64,000 nt of DNA from DATCMU01 sp036563245 (GCA_036563245.1 DATCMU010000044.1:41179-105178); one strand, 5' to 3'; shown: positions 33,296 through 41,593, numbered from the stretch's first letter. Program-made: numbers and translations. Notes: a model not told the origin generated them from the letters alone.

Positions 33296-34515
33296 GACAG
33301 CAGGCGGGGGTTGGAATGTTTGGCGGGGTCGACAAGGCGCTCAATGTCGGGGACCTGATGGACATGGCCCGGCGGCGCGTGCCGAAGATGTTCTTCGACT
33401 ATGCCGATTCCGGCTCGTGGACCGAGCAGACCTATGCCGAGAACGCGAGCGACTTCGCAAAGGTGCGCCTTGCCCAGCGCGTCGCGGTGAACCTTGAAAA
33501 CCGCTCGCTCAGGAGCACGATGATCGGTGAGCCCGTGGCGATGCCGGTTGCCCTTGCGCCCACCGGGATGACCGGGATGCAACATGCGGACGGTGAAATC
33601 CTTGCGGCGCAGGCCGCCGAGCAGTTCGGGATCCCCTTTACCCTGTCGACCATGAGCATCTGCTCCATCGAGGACGTAGCTGCCAATACCCGCAAACCGT
33701 TCTGGTTCCAGCTCTATGTGATGCGCGACCGCGGCTTCGTTCACGACCTGATCGATCGCGCCAAGGCGGCAAAGTGCTCGGCTCTGGTCCTGACGATGGA
33801 CCTGCAGCTACTTGCGCAAAGGCACAAGGACTTGCGCAACGATCTGTCCGGGCCGCCCAGGATGACGCCCAAACATATATGGCAGGTGGCGACCCGGCCG
33901 GCCTGGGCGCTGCGGATGCTGGGAACCAACCGGCACACGTTCGGCAACCTGGTGGGTCATGCCCCCGGGGTCACCAGCATAGCCTCGATGTTCGAGTGGA
34001 CGCACAGCCAGTTCGATCCCCGGCTGTCATGGGACGATGTTGGCTGGATCAGGGAACGCTGGGGCGGCAAGCTGATCATCAAGGGCATCCTTGATGCGCG
34101 TGACGCGCGGCACGCCGTGGACAGCGGGGCCGATGCGCTGATCGTTTCGAACCACGGCGGGCGGCAGCTCGACGGGGCATTCTCCACGATTCGCGCGCTG
34201 CCCGAGATCGTAGAGGCGGTGAGCGGCCATATAGAAATCCATCTCGACGGGGGCATCCGTTCCGGACAGGACGTGCTCAAGGCGCGCGCTCTGGGGGCAA
34301 GGGGCGTCTATATCGGACGTCCGTTCCTCTATGGTCTCGGGGCCGGCGGCAGGAAAGGCGTCAGGCGCGTGCTCGACATCTTGGCGCGGGAAATGGATCT
34401 GACCATGGCGCTGTGCGGCGAGCGCGATATCGAGGAAGTCGGGCCGCAGATCATCAAGGCGATCGATTTCCCCGTCAACACGGCCGCCAGCGGGAGCGGT
34501 GCTCAGCCCAGCTGA
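33286..34515 (+). CDS. lldD: FMN-dependent L-lactate dehydrogenase (alpha-hydroxy-acid oxidising)
   Basis: This protein of about 409 residues has the LldD/FMN-hydroxyacid dehydrogenase pattern: ARRRVPKMFFDYADSGSW at the N-terminus, LAPTGMTGMQH, LVLTMDLQL and the catalytic SNHGGRQLDG with HLDGGIRSGQDVLKA. It oxidises L-lactate to pyruvate at the inner membrane and feeds the quinone pool; ppsA could then take pyruvate into gluconeogenesis. The start is either the ATG at 33286 (inside a hairpin, with AGGTG upstream) or the ATG at 33316 (MFGGVDKALNV); family length does not decide. Its end overlaps the convergent anti-sigma gene by 13 bases. Confidence 0.9.
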   Translation: MVQGQQAGVGMFGGVDKALNVGDLMDMARRRVPKMFFDYADSGSWTEQTYAENASDFAKVRLAQRVAVNLENRSLRSTMIGEPVAMPVALAPTGMTGMQHADGEILAAQAAEQFGIPFTLSTMSICSIEDVAANTRKPFWFQLYVMRDRGFVHDLIDRAKAAKCSALVLTMDLQLLAQRHKDLRNDLSGPPRMTPKHIWQVATRPAWALRMLGTNRHTFGNLVGHAPGVTSIASMFEWTHSQFDPRLSWDDVGWIRERWGGKLIIKGILDARDARHAVDSGADALIVSNHGGRQLDGAFSTIRALPEIVEAVSGHIEIHLDGGIRSGQDVLKARALGARGVYIGRPFLYGLGAGGRKGVRRVLDILAREMDLTMALCGERDIEEVGPQIIKAIDFPVNTAASGSGAQPS

Positions 34516-35276
34516 TCGTAGCTTGCCACCGCCAGGGCCTTGAGCCTGTCGCGGGGCAGGTCGCCGACAATCGCGCAACTGATGCCCTTGTCCGTCCAGT
34601 AGAAGGCTTCAAGCCTGTCCAGCTGGCTATAGAGCAGGGCGGTTTCCGAATTGCCGCTGCGCGGTACGACATAGAGCGTTACACGGTGGCCGGCCTTGTC
34701 CTCGTACATGAACTGGGCGGCCGGGCCGGTTTCGGCCGGCAACAGTCGACCTCCGACGAGATCGAAGTCCTTTGCGCGCAGGTCGGGTATCGTCAACGGG
34801 CGATCGAGGCGCCTGGAAAGCCATGTGGCCAGGTGGGCTTCCTGGTCGGCGCGCACCTCGACCGGATGCACAACCTCGACCGAATAGATGCTATGCGCGG
34901 TCACTGCCTCGGAAACAAGGGTAACGCCCGACCGCCCCGACGGTTCGGTCAGTCCTCGCGCCATCCAGCCGGCGCCGATCCCCACGCCGACAAGCACGGT
35001 CGCGGCAGCGGCAAATTGCAGGACACGATTGCGCGCGGCGGCCCCGGCGCGAACGATATTGCGGGGTTGCAGGCGACCCGGCACCACCTCTTCACTGGCC
35101 GGCCCGAACAGTGCGGCAAGCGCCTCGTCCTGCTGGCGCCATTCACCCACCGTTTCCGCCTGCACCGGGTTCTCCGCCAGCAGCCGCTCGACCTCGGAAT
35201 GCCGCGCCGCGTCGAGCTGGCCATCGGCATAGGCAAGCAGATCGAAATCGGTCAGCGGTGCGGGCTTGTCATTCAT
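34503..35276 (-). CDS. Anti-sigma factor (membrane-anchored)
   Basis: The 257 residues begin with a cytoplasmic anti-sigma domain of the type LTDFDLLAYADGQLD...EVERLLAENP. A single membrane segment follows (FAAAATVLVGVGIGAGWMA, about 85-105) and then a periplasmic C-terminal domain of unknown fold. There is no HxxxCxxC zinc motif, so it is not of the ZAS class. Its start overlaps the sigma gene stop (ATGA at 35273-35276). It should hold the sigma factor inactive until an envelope or redox signal arrives. Confidence 0.88.
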   Translation of the reverse strand: MNDKPAPLTDFDLLAYADGQLDAARHSEVERLLAENPVQAETVGEWRQQDEALAALFGPASEEVVPGRLQPRNIVRAGAAARNRVLQFAAAATVLVGVGIGAGWMARGLTEPSGRSGVTLVSEAVTAHSIYSVEVVHPVEVRADQEAHLATWLSRRLDRPLTIPDLRAKDFDLVGGRLLPAETGPAAQFMYEDKAGHRVTLYVVPRSGNSETALLYSQLDRLEAFYWTDKGISCAIVGDLPRDRLKALAVASYDQLG

Positions 35277-35782
35277 TTCACGGTCCTTAGTCGTGGCGGC
35301 TGGCTCCGTCCGGTCAGGCGCCGCAATTCCGCGCGGGCGCGCCCCAGCCGCGACATGAGGGTGCCCTGGGGTATGTCGAGCGCGGTGGCTGCCTCTGCAT
35401 AACCGAGCCCCTCAAGAGCGACCAGTAGCAAGGCTTCGCGCTGGTCGTTGGGCAATTGCGCCAGCGCGCGGGCCGTTTCGGCCAGATCGAGGCGATGCGG
35501 CTGATCGGGCTGCGCGGCTGGCTGGACGGCCAGCAATTCGAACGGTGTCCCCTCGGGCCGCCGCCGCTGGCGGCGCAGGTCGTTGCGGTAGATGTTGAGC
35601 AGTATCCTGAAGAGCCATGCGCGCAGGGGCATCTGGGGGCGCCAGAGGCCACGCTTGCGAATGGCCCGTTCGAGGCAATCCTGGACGAGATCATCGGCGA
35701 GATCGGTGTTGTTCGTCAGCGCGCGCGCGTAGCGGCGCAGCGAGGGCACCAATGCTTCGATCTCGTCCAGGAAAGCGGTCAT
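35273..35782 (-). CDS. ECF-family RNA polymerase sigma factor
   Basis: The 169 residues have sigma region 2 (TDLADDLVQDCLERAI near residue 30) and region 4 (LPNDQREALLLVALEGLGYAEAATALDIPQGTLMSRLGRAR), with the short linker of ECF factors. It is followed by its anti-sigma gene with an ATGA overlap, and ten bases upstream ends a small secreted-protein gene that may be part of the same unit or regulon. The target promoters are unknown. It is not the general stress EcfG, which lacks such a membrane anti-sigma factor. Confidence 0.94.
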   Translation of the reverse strand: MTAFLDEIEALVPSLRRYARALTNNTDLADDLVQDCLERAIRKRGLWRPQMPLRAWLFRILLNIYRNDLRRQRRRPEGTPFELLAVQPAAQPDQPHRLDLAETARALAQLPNDQREALLLVALEGLGYAEAATALDIPQGTLMSRLGRARAELRRLTGRSQPPRLRTVK

Positions 35783-35791
35783 GCGCGGGTA

Positions 35792-36184
35792 TTATTCGAC
35801 GGCTGTGTGCCAGACGCCGCCAACGCCGTCGCCGGTCATGTCGCCCGGGGCCGTGTCCTTGATCCAGCCGTAGAGTGGCATGCCCTTGTATGCCCATTGC
35901 ATGGTGCCATCCTTGCGGGTGACGAGCGAGAAATCGCCGTCAGCCATGGCACCCGATGCTGCGGCAAGCGGCGGCCAGTTGACGGCGCACTGGTCGTAGC
36001 AGTTGGAGGTGCCGGCAGTGTCCTTGTCGAAGGTATAAAGGGTCATGCCGTTGGCGTCGGTAAGGATTTCGCCCTTGTCCGATTGCATGGTCTTGATAGC
36101 GCCACCGGCGTAGTCCGCGGCGAGCGCGCCTCCAGCCATGAGGCTCAGCGCCGCGGCGGCGAAAAGAGCAGAGCGGATGTTCAT
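35792..36184 (-). CDS. Small secreted protein with COG4315/Lipoprotein_15 repeats
   Basis: The 130 residues have a signal peptide (ending near GGALA) and two copies of the repeat typical of this family: MTLYTFDKDTAGTSNCYDQCAVNWPPL and MPLYGWIKDTAPGDMTG. The two cysteines of CYDQC are conserved in the family. Members are periplasmic or surface proteins of unknown function, sometimes linked to oxidant stress. The gene lies just before the ECF sigma and anti-sigma genes on the same strand, so it may be a target or sensor partner. Confidence 0.87.
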   Translation of the reverse strand: MNIRSALFAAAALSLMAGGALAADYAGGAIKTMQSDKGEILTDANGMTLYTFDKDTAGTSNCYDQCAVNWPPLAAASGAMADGDFSLVTRKDGTMQWAYKGMPLYGWIKDTAPGDMTGDGVGGVWHTAVE

Positions 36185-36279
36185 TTCAGGTCCCTTCCCT
36201 GACTGTGGAACGCGGGATGGCTTCGTGCTCCCGCTGGAGACAGGAACACCGCGCAGCGCATTTTAATCCCGTGCAGGGC

Positions 36280-36331
36280 AAAAAAACACGCGCACCGGGC
36301 ACATCAGGCCATTCAGGCCTGTCGCGCCCGG
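36280..36331 (-). terminator. Probable terminator after the DUF2892 gene
   Basis: CCGGGC (36295-36300) pairs with GCCCGG (36326-36331), with an inner AGGCC/GGCCT pair. On the minus strand a run of seven Ts (36286-36280) follows about nine bases later. It lies 47 bases after the DUF2892 stop. Confidence 0.6.
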
Positions 36332-36377
36332 ACAAATGCTGTGCTCTTTACGCTTGCGATCGGGGAAGGACCCGCCG

Positions 36378-36578
36378 CTAGGTCTTCTTTCTGGTCGAAA
36401 TGCCCAACGCGGCCCAGATCGGGCAGAAATTGATCGCAGCCGTGCCCAGAAGCACCAGCCCGATCAGGCCCCACCACCACAGGCCCGCGTCCGAGCGCAG
36501 GAAGTAGATCAGCGACAGCAAGACAAGTCCCAGGATGATGCGCACCCAGCGATCGACCTGTCCGATATTGGCTTTCAT
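36378..36578 (-). CDS. DUF2892 inner-membrane protein
   Basis: The 66 residues form two hydrophobic hairpin helices: MKANIGQVDRWVRIILGLVL and a second ending near AINFCPIWAALGIST. This is the usual DUF2892 (YgaP transmembrane-like) domain found alone or fused to rhodanese, often in sulfur or metal stress loci. GGAGA stands before the ATG at 36578. A perfect ATTAGA-AAAA-TCTAAT palindrome lies directly upstream of that site, and a perfect Fnr/FixK box lies 60-75 bases upstream of the start, which predicts control by oxygen and by a second regulator. Confidence 0.85.
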   Translation of the reverse strand: MKANIGQVDRWVRIILGLVLLSLIYFLRSDAGLWWWGLIGLVLLGTAAINFCPIWAALGISTRKKT

Positions 36579-36590
36579 GGCTCGTTCTCC

Positions 36591-36606
36591 ATTAGAAAAA
36601 TCTAAT
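36591..36606. promoter_or_regulatory. Perfect 6-4-6 palindrome upstream of DUF2892 gene
   Basis: ATTAGA-AAAA-TCTAAT is a perfect AT-rich inverted repeat between the Fnr box and the ribosome-binding site. It could be an operator for an ArsR-type repressor (the sulfide-sensing BigR/SqrR group often controls DUF2892 genes), but the match to a known site is not shown. Confidence 0.5.
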
Positions 36607-36639
36607 ATTCTCTTGTGACATCCCTGGCGCCCGTTGACG

Positions 36640-36653
36640 TTGATCGACATCAA
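36640..36653. promoter_or_regulatory. Perfect Fnr/FixK box between DUF2892 gene and arsC
   Basis: TTGAT-CGAC-ATCAA agrees with the consensus at all 10 positions. The centre is 68 bases upstream of the DUF2892 start and about 115 bases upstream of the arsC start. By position it best suits activation of the leftward gene. Confidence 0.8.
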
Positions 36654-36760
36654 TCGCGGGAAGGATCCTGTGTCACGAAAGCTTCACGCGGGTGCGGTAC
36701 GCGCATGTGCATCGGCGATCGGCGATGATCCAACCCTGCCGGGCGATGAGGAGACAGATG

Positions 36761-37267
36761 ATGGAGGACAAGGTGTACAATGTCCTGTTCCTTTGCACCG
36801 GCAATTCCGCAAGGTCGATCATGGGTGAGGCGTTGCTCGATCGCATGGGCCGCGGCCGGTTCAAGGCCTATTCCGCCGGATCCTTTCCCAGGGGAGAAGT
36901 GCATCCGATGACGCTGACCCTGCTCAGGGAACTGGGATACGATGTCGGCGGATTGCGCTCCAAGAGCTGGGAAGAGTTCTCAGGGCCGGGCGCGCCACAG
37001 ATGGACTTCGTCTTCACCGTCTGCGACCAGGCGGCCAACGAGCCTTGCCCGATCTGGCCGGGGCATCCCGTCAGCGCGCACTGGGGCGTGCCCGATCCGG
37101 CCGCGGCCGAAGGTGACGCCATCGACCAGCGCTTTGCATTCGTGCGGGCCTATCGCGCTCTTGAACGCCGGATTTCTGTCTTCGTCGAACTGCCGATCGA
37201 CGGGCTCAATCGCCTGGCGCTCAAGGAACATGTCGACGCAATCGGCCGGCAGAGCGACCCGGCGTGA
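36761..37267 (+). CDS. arsC: Arsenate reductase, low-molecular-weight phosphatase (thioredoxin-type) family
   Basis: The 168-residue protein begins with the P-loop CTGNSAR (C12-x5-R18), as in LMW tyrosine phosphatases and ArsC of the thioredoxin-linked type; VCDQAANEPCP carries the later cysteines. It reduces arsenate to arsenite. AGGAGA precedes the ATG pair at 36758/36761; the second has the better spacing. The stop overlaps the aquaporin start by one base (TGATG). This arsC-aqpS unit is the known rhizobial way to expel arsenite through an aquaglyceroporin instead of ArsB. No arsR is adjacent. Confidence 0.88.
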   Translation: MEDKVYNVLFLCTGNSARSIMGEALLDRMGRGRFKAYSAGSFPRGEVHPMTLTLLRELGYDVGGLRSKSWEEFSGPGAPQMDFVFTVCDQAANEPCPIWPGHPVSAHWGVPDPAAAEGDAIDQRFAFVRAYRALERRISVFVELPIDGLNRLALKEHVDAIGRQSDPA

Positions 37268-37935
37268 TGCTTGATCGTGCGGGCCTGGCGCGGCGGCTGA
37301 CCGCCGAGGCGCTCGGAACAGGTCTGCTTGTGGCGACCGTTGTCGGCTCGGGAATCATGGCTGAACGGCTTGCGGGCAATGCCGGGGCGGTGGCTCTGTT
37401 GTGCAATACGCTGCCCACGGCGGCGATCCTTTATGTCCTGATCGCCATGCTCGGTCCGGTATCCGGTGCACATCTCAATCCGGCGGTCAGCCTGGTGTTC
37501 GCGCTCAGGCGCGTGCTGACGCCGGAAAACTTCCTGCTCTACGTGGTCGCACAGATCGCCGGCGGCGTCGCGGGAACCTTCCTCGCCCACATGATGTTCG
37601 CCGAGCCCATCTTACAGGCGTCCCTTCACGAGCGCGCGGGAGCGGGGCAATGGCTTTCCGAGGCCGTGGCGACGTTCGGGCTGGTGCTGGTTGTGCTCGG
37701 GATGGCCGGTCGCAGGCTCGAAGCGGTCGCCGCGTCGGTCGCGCTCTACATCGGTGCGGCGTACTGGTTCACCGCTTCCACATCCTTCGCCAATCCCGCG
37801 GTGACCCTGGCGCGGGCGCTGACCGGCTCGTATGCGGGAATCCGGCCAATCGACGCCCCGGGTTTCATCGCGGCGCAACTGGTCGGCGCGCTTCTGGCCC
37901 TGGCGCTTGCGGGGATCCTGTTCGATCCCGACTGA
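37267..37935 (+). CDS. aqpS: Aquaglyceroporin (MIP family), AqpS-like arsenite channel
   Basis: The 222 residues have six membrane helices and two half-helix NPA motifs, GAHLNPAVS and SFANPAVT. Coupling to arsC points to the Sinorhizobium AqpS role: arsenite leaves the cell down its gradient after ArsC has reduced arsenate. The ATG at 37267 overlaps the arsC stop. Other solutes (glycerol, methylarsenicals) are possible. A GC-rich inverted repeat near 37996-38015 may end transcription. Confidence 0.87.
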   Translation: MLDRAGLARRLTAEALGTGLLVATVVGSGIMAERLAGNAGAVALLCNTLPTAAILYVLIAMLGPVSGAHLNPAVSLVFALRRVLTPENFLLYVVAQIAGGVAGTFLAHMMFAEPILQASLHERAGAGQWLSEAVATFGLVLVVLGMAGRRLEAVAASVALYIGAAYWFTASTSFANPAVTLARALTGSYAGIRPIDAPGFIAAQLVGALLALALAGILFDPD

Positions 37936-38045
37936 TCGCTTGTGCACACCACATTGTTGTCTCACGCCGCTGACAATCGTATAGCCCTGCAGGTGCGGGC
38001 GTAGCGGCGCCCGCCGGAACAACATTTTGGGGGCAGGGGAAGACC

Positions 38046-38999
38046 ATGTTCGTAGTCGGGGGCGAAAGTCTTATCGATCTGGTATCGCAGCCGCTGGGGA
38101 TCGATGGCGTGATCCACATGGACGCGCACGCGGGTGGATCGCCCTATAATTGCGCCATTGCCCTGTCGCGCCTGGGCAATTCGACCGGATTTCTGTGCCC
38201 GATCTCTACCGACGGCCTTGGCGACTATCTCATGAAGCCGCTGACAGATGCCGGAGTGATGCCCTTGCTGGAGGAGCGCGTTTCCGCGCCCACCTCGCTG
38301 GCTGTTGTCACCTTGAACGAGAAGCGCGAAGCCCGCTACCAGTTCTATCGCAGCGCCGACCGCGCATTCACGGAAGGCAAGTTGCTCGCAGCGCTGCCGC
38401 AGAAGCCGCTCTTCTACCAGATCGGCGGGTTCTGCGCGATCCTGGAAGACGATGCCCAGGTCTGGGCAAGCGTGGCCGGTGCCGCCGCGGAGCGCGGCGC
38501 CGTGATTTCCATCGACCCCAATGTCCGCCCCACCCTGGTTGACGATTTCGAGGCTTACAAGCGGCGCCTGGAGGTGTTTTTCGCCCTGGCCCACATCATC
38601 AAGGTTTCCCGCGAAGACCTTGAAAGCCTCGATCCGGGAATGGGTGTCGAGGCGCATGCCGCCGACCTGCTGCTCAAGCCGAATTGCGAACTGGTCGTGG
38701 TGACGCTTGGCGATGAAGGCTCGCGGGCCTTCACCCGTTCCGGCGAGGCCCGGGCCGGGATTTTCTCGCCGCCCGTGTTCGGGGACACCGTGGGCGCCGG
38801 CGACAGCCTGATGGCGGGGATCGCCAGCCGCATTGCCGAGCGCGGCGATCTCGAACCGGGCCGCATGGGACAACTTGACGACGCAGCGCTCAGGGACGTC
38901 CTGGAGTTCGGCGCCATCGTGGCCGGCCTCAATTGTGCGCACATGGGGTGCCATCCCCCGAGCCGGGCCGAAGTCGAGGCGGTTCTTTCGACCCGCTAG
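38046..38999 (+). CDS. PfkB-family carbohydrate kinase (fructokinase-like)
   Basis: The 317 residues have the two family signatures: AGGSPYNCAIALSRLG near residue 30 and the C-terminal DTVGAGDSLMAGIASR that holds the catalytic Asp. It phosphorylates a sugar with ATP in the cytoplasm; fructose is the common substrate of this subgroup, but 2-keto-3-deoxygluconate kinases look alike and would fit with uxaA and eda in the same window. It is a single gene. Confidence 0.88.
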   Translation: MFVVGGESLIDLVSQPLGIDGVIHMDAHAGGSPYNCAIALSRLGNSTGFLCPISTDGLGDYLMKPLTDAGVMPLLEERVSAPTSLAVVTLNEKREARYQFYRSADRAFTEGKLLAALPQKPLFYQIGGFCAILEDDAQVWASVAGAAAERGAVISIDPNVRPTLVDDFEAYKRRLEVFFALAHIIKVSREDLESLDPGMGVEAHAADLLLKPNCELVVVTLGDEGSRAFTRSGEARAGIFSPPVFGDTVGAGDSLMAGIASRIAERGDLEPGRMGQLDDAALRDVLEFGAIVAGLNCAHMGCHPPSRAEVEAVLSTR

Positions 39000-39021
39000 C
39001 GCCGGGCGGTTGGGGTAACGC

Positions 39022-39037
39022 CTCACGCGCTTGTGAG
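39022..39037 (+). terminator. Weak terminator after the PfkB gene
   Basis: CTCAC (39022-39026) pairs with GTGAG (39033-39037) and the stem is followed by CGGGCTTTATT. The stem is short, so termination may be partial. Confidence 0.4.
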
Positions 39038-39109
39038 CGGGCTTTATTGTGCGACCCGCCGGACCACGGGCACAATTCGCTGCAGGATGTGCGTTAGCGG
39101 GGACATGCG

Positions 39110-39985
39110 ATGAGGCGCTGGCGATGGGCATTGGGCGCAGTGGCGCTGGGCGGGCTGGCGCTCGGGGGATTCCTCCTGCAGCCGGTGAGCGGACCAGCGC
39201 GGGACCTGTCGCTGGCCGCGGATGCCGAGCACGGCGCCTATCTCATCAGGCTTGGCGGCTGTGTCGCCTGCCATACCGACACCAAGGCGAACGGCGCGAT
39301 GCTCGCTGGCGGAGCGCCGATCGTCTCGCCGTTTGGCACCTTTATACCGCCCAACATCACGTCCGACAGGTTGGCAGGCATCGGCAACTGGACGCTGGCC
39401 GATTTTTCACGGGCGATGAGCGACGGCGTGGGACCCAAGGGCAATCTCTATCCCGCCTTTCCCTATGACAGCTATACGCTGATGTCGGATCAGGACATCG
39501 TCGATCTTTATGCCGCCTTGCAGCAGGTGCCGCCGGTGTCGACCCCTGCCGCGCCCAACCGTGTGCCGTTCCCGTTCAACCAGCGCATCGGGCTTTCCGC
39601 CTGGAAGACCCTGTTTTTCCATCCGGCCCGATTTGAACCGGACGCCGCAAGATCGACTGAGTGGAACCGCGGCAAGTACCTCGCCTGGGGACCCGGACAT
39701 TGCGTGGCCTGCCATACGCCGCGCAATCTCCTGGGCGCGCGGGACGACGGCAGGCCGCTGGCGGGCAGCGCCGGCGGGCCCGCGGGCAAGGTTCCGGCCA
39801 TCGACACGGCGAGCCTTGAAAAACTGGGCTACGACGCCAAGGGGCTGATCGAGGTGCTCAAGGGCGGGGTGACCCCATCCTTCGATGTCCCGGGCCGGGA
39901 GATGGGCGCGGTGATCTCCCAAAGTACCAGTTACTGGACCGATTCCGACCTTACGGCGCTTGCAGCCTATCTGCTGGACCAGTGA
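39110..39985 (+). CDS. Dihaem cytochrome c, alcohol-dehydrogenase-subunit type
   Basis: The 291 residues start with an uncleaved or cleaved signal segment (ALGAVALGGLALGGFLL). Two CVACH haem sites follow, near residues 51 and 198, each in a class I cytochrome c domain. The layout matches the cytochrome subunit that passes electrons from periplasmic dehydrogenases to oxidases. No dehydrogenase gene is adjacent, so the partner is unknown. The stop codon lies in a terminator stem shared with convergent nadB. Confidence 0.88.
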   Translation: MRRWRWALGAVALGGLALGGFLLQPVSGPARDLSLAADAEHGAYLIRLGGCVACHTDTKANGAMLAGGAPIVSPFGTFIPPNITSDRLAGIGNWTLADFSRAMSDGVGPKGNLYPAFPYDSYTLMSDQDIVDLYAALQQVPPVSTPAAPNRVPFPFNQRIGLSAWKTLFFHPARFEPDAARSTEWNRGKYLAWGPGHCVACHTPRNLLGARDDGRPLAGSAGGPAGKVPAIDTASLEKLGYDAKGLIEVLKGGVTPSFDVPGREMGAVISQSTSYWTDSDLTALAAYLLDQ

Positions 39986-40014
39986 AAGGGCCGCGACTGC
40001 CGGCTAGGCCCTTT
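39985..40014. terminator. Shared bidirectional terminator between cytochrome c and nadB
   Basis: AAAGGGCC (39985-39992) and GGCCCTTT (40007-40014) pair perfectly around a 14-base loop, with A and T ends on both sides. The stop codons of the two convergent genes lie within this structure. Confidence 0.7.
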
Positions 40015-41593
40015 GCCGGATGCGGAGCGCGTCTTCCAGGCTCATCGTGGTGTGCTGCAGCCAGGCGGAATCCTCGTCCGGATAATCGGTGCGGAAATGG
40101 CCGCCGCGGCTCTCCGTTCGTCTCAGTGCAGCCGCCGCAACCAGTGTCGCGGACGTCGTCATGTTGAGATAGGAGCGGGTGACGCCCCGGGCGTTCCGCT
40201 CGAGGTCGGCAATGCGTCGCAACGCTTCGCGCAGGCCCGTTTCGTCGCGCTCGACACCGACCAGATCGGTCATCACGCGCCGCAATTCCTGCACTGCGGG
40301 GAGATTTCTGAGGCGTGTCTCGACGGCCTCGCCCTCGGTTTCGTCCCAGGCGATGCCGGCAAAGGGCGGCAGGCCGGCACGCACCGGTTCGAGGCCGGAT
40401 ATGTCCTCGGCGATGCGGGCGCCAAAGACGATGGCCTCGAGCAACGAGTTGGACGCCAGCCGGTTGGCGCCGTGCAGGCCCGTGCATGACGCCTCGCCGC
40501 AGACCCAGAGACCGGGCAGCGACGAACGCCCGTCCTCGTCAACCTTGACGCCGCCCATGTGATAGTGCGCGGCGGGGGTGACCGGGATCAGGTCTGTGAC
40601 TGGATCGATGCCGGCATCGAGGCAGTAGCGGGCAACGGTCGGGAATTCGGTGAGGATCGCCGCCCCTATGGCGTTTCTTGTATCGAGGAAGACCCTGCGG
40701 CCGGCCTTGATCTGCCGATAGTTGGCTCGGGCGACGATATCGCGGGGCGCCAGTTCGGCGTCGGGGTGCACCTCGGTCATGAAGCGCTCGCCCAGGTCGT
40801 TGACCAGGATCGCGCCTTCTCCGCGCAGGGCCTCGGTCGCCAGCGGCGCGGGGTCCGCACCCGTCGCTATCGCGGTGGGATGGAACTGGACGAATTCGGC
40901 ATCGGCGATCACGGCGCCTGCCCGGGCGGCCATTCCCATGGCGTGGCCGCGCACACCGGGCGGGTTGGTCGTGATCGCGTAAAGTCCGCCCAGGCCGCCG
41001 GCGGCGAGCACCGTGGCGCGGGCCTTCATGAATACGGGTTCGCCATAGGCGTCGCCCAGCTTTCGGCAATAGACGCCAACCACGCGCCCATCCTCGCGCA
41101 CAAGGTCGACAGCGGTGATGCCTTCCACCACGCGTATCGAGGGTGTGCGGCGCACCTGTTCGATGATTGCGGCCATTATTGCTGCACCGGCGCGGTCGCC
41201 CTGCACCCGCACCACCCGGCTCCTGGAGTGGGCGGCCTCCTTGGAGAGCAGGTAATTGCCAAAATCGTCGCGGTCGAAGGGCGTGCCCCAACGGGCGAGG
41301 TCGGCGATACGCTCGGCAGCTTCCGCCGTTACGGATTCGGCGATCCCGTGGTCGACAATGCCGGCGCCAGCGATCTCGGTGTCCCTGGCATGGGCGTGGG
41401 GCGTATCGCCGTCGCCCACTGCGGCGGCCACGCCTCCCTGCGCCCAGGCGGACGAGGCTCCGGAGCCAAGCGGCTTGGGCGAGAGGACCGTGACCGGGCG
41501 CGGCGCCAGCTTGAGTGCACAGAACAGGCCGGCGAGCCCGGCGCCAACGATCAGCGCCCCGCCGGTATCCAGAACATTGTCGTGAACAGCCAT
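40004..41593 (-). CDS. nadB: L-aspartate oxidase
   Basis: This 529-residue FAD enzyme oxidises L-aspartate to iminoaspartate, the first step of de novo NAD synthesis. It has the dinucleotide motif IVGAGLAGLFCALKL at the N-terminus, GSGASSAWAQGGVAAAV in the active-site region, and a C-terminal helical domain. Product transfer is to NadA, encoded 1.5 kb upstream on the same strand. A ClC channel gene lies between them, which is unusual. nadC is not in the window. The stop is in a shared terminator. Confidence 0.94.
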   Translation of the reverse strand: MAVHDNVLDTGGALIVGAGLAGLFCALKLAPRPVTVLSPKPLGSGASSAWAQGGVAAAVGDGDTPHAHARDTEIAGAGIVDHGIAESVTAEAAERIADLARWGTPFDRDDFGNYLLSKEAAHSRSRVVRVQGDRAGAAIMAAIIEQVRRTPSIRVVEGITAVDLVREDGRVVGVYCRKLGDAYGEPVFMKARATVLAAGGLGGLYAITTNPPGVRGHAMGMAARAGAVIADAEFVQFHPTAIATGADPAPLATEALRGEGAILVNDLGERFMTEVHPDAELAPRDIVARANYRQIKAGRRVFLDTRNAIGAAILTEFPTVARYCLDAGIDPVTDLIPVTPAAHYHMGGVKVDEDGRSSLPGLWVCGEASCTGLHGANRLASNSLLEAIVFGARIAEDISGLEPVRAGLPPFAGIAWDETEGEAVETRLRNLPAVQELRRVMTDLVGVERDETGLREALRRIADLERNARGVTRSYLNMTTSATLVAAAALRRTESRGGHFRTDYPDEDSAWLQHTTMSLEDALRIRQRA

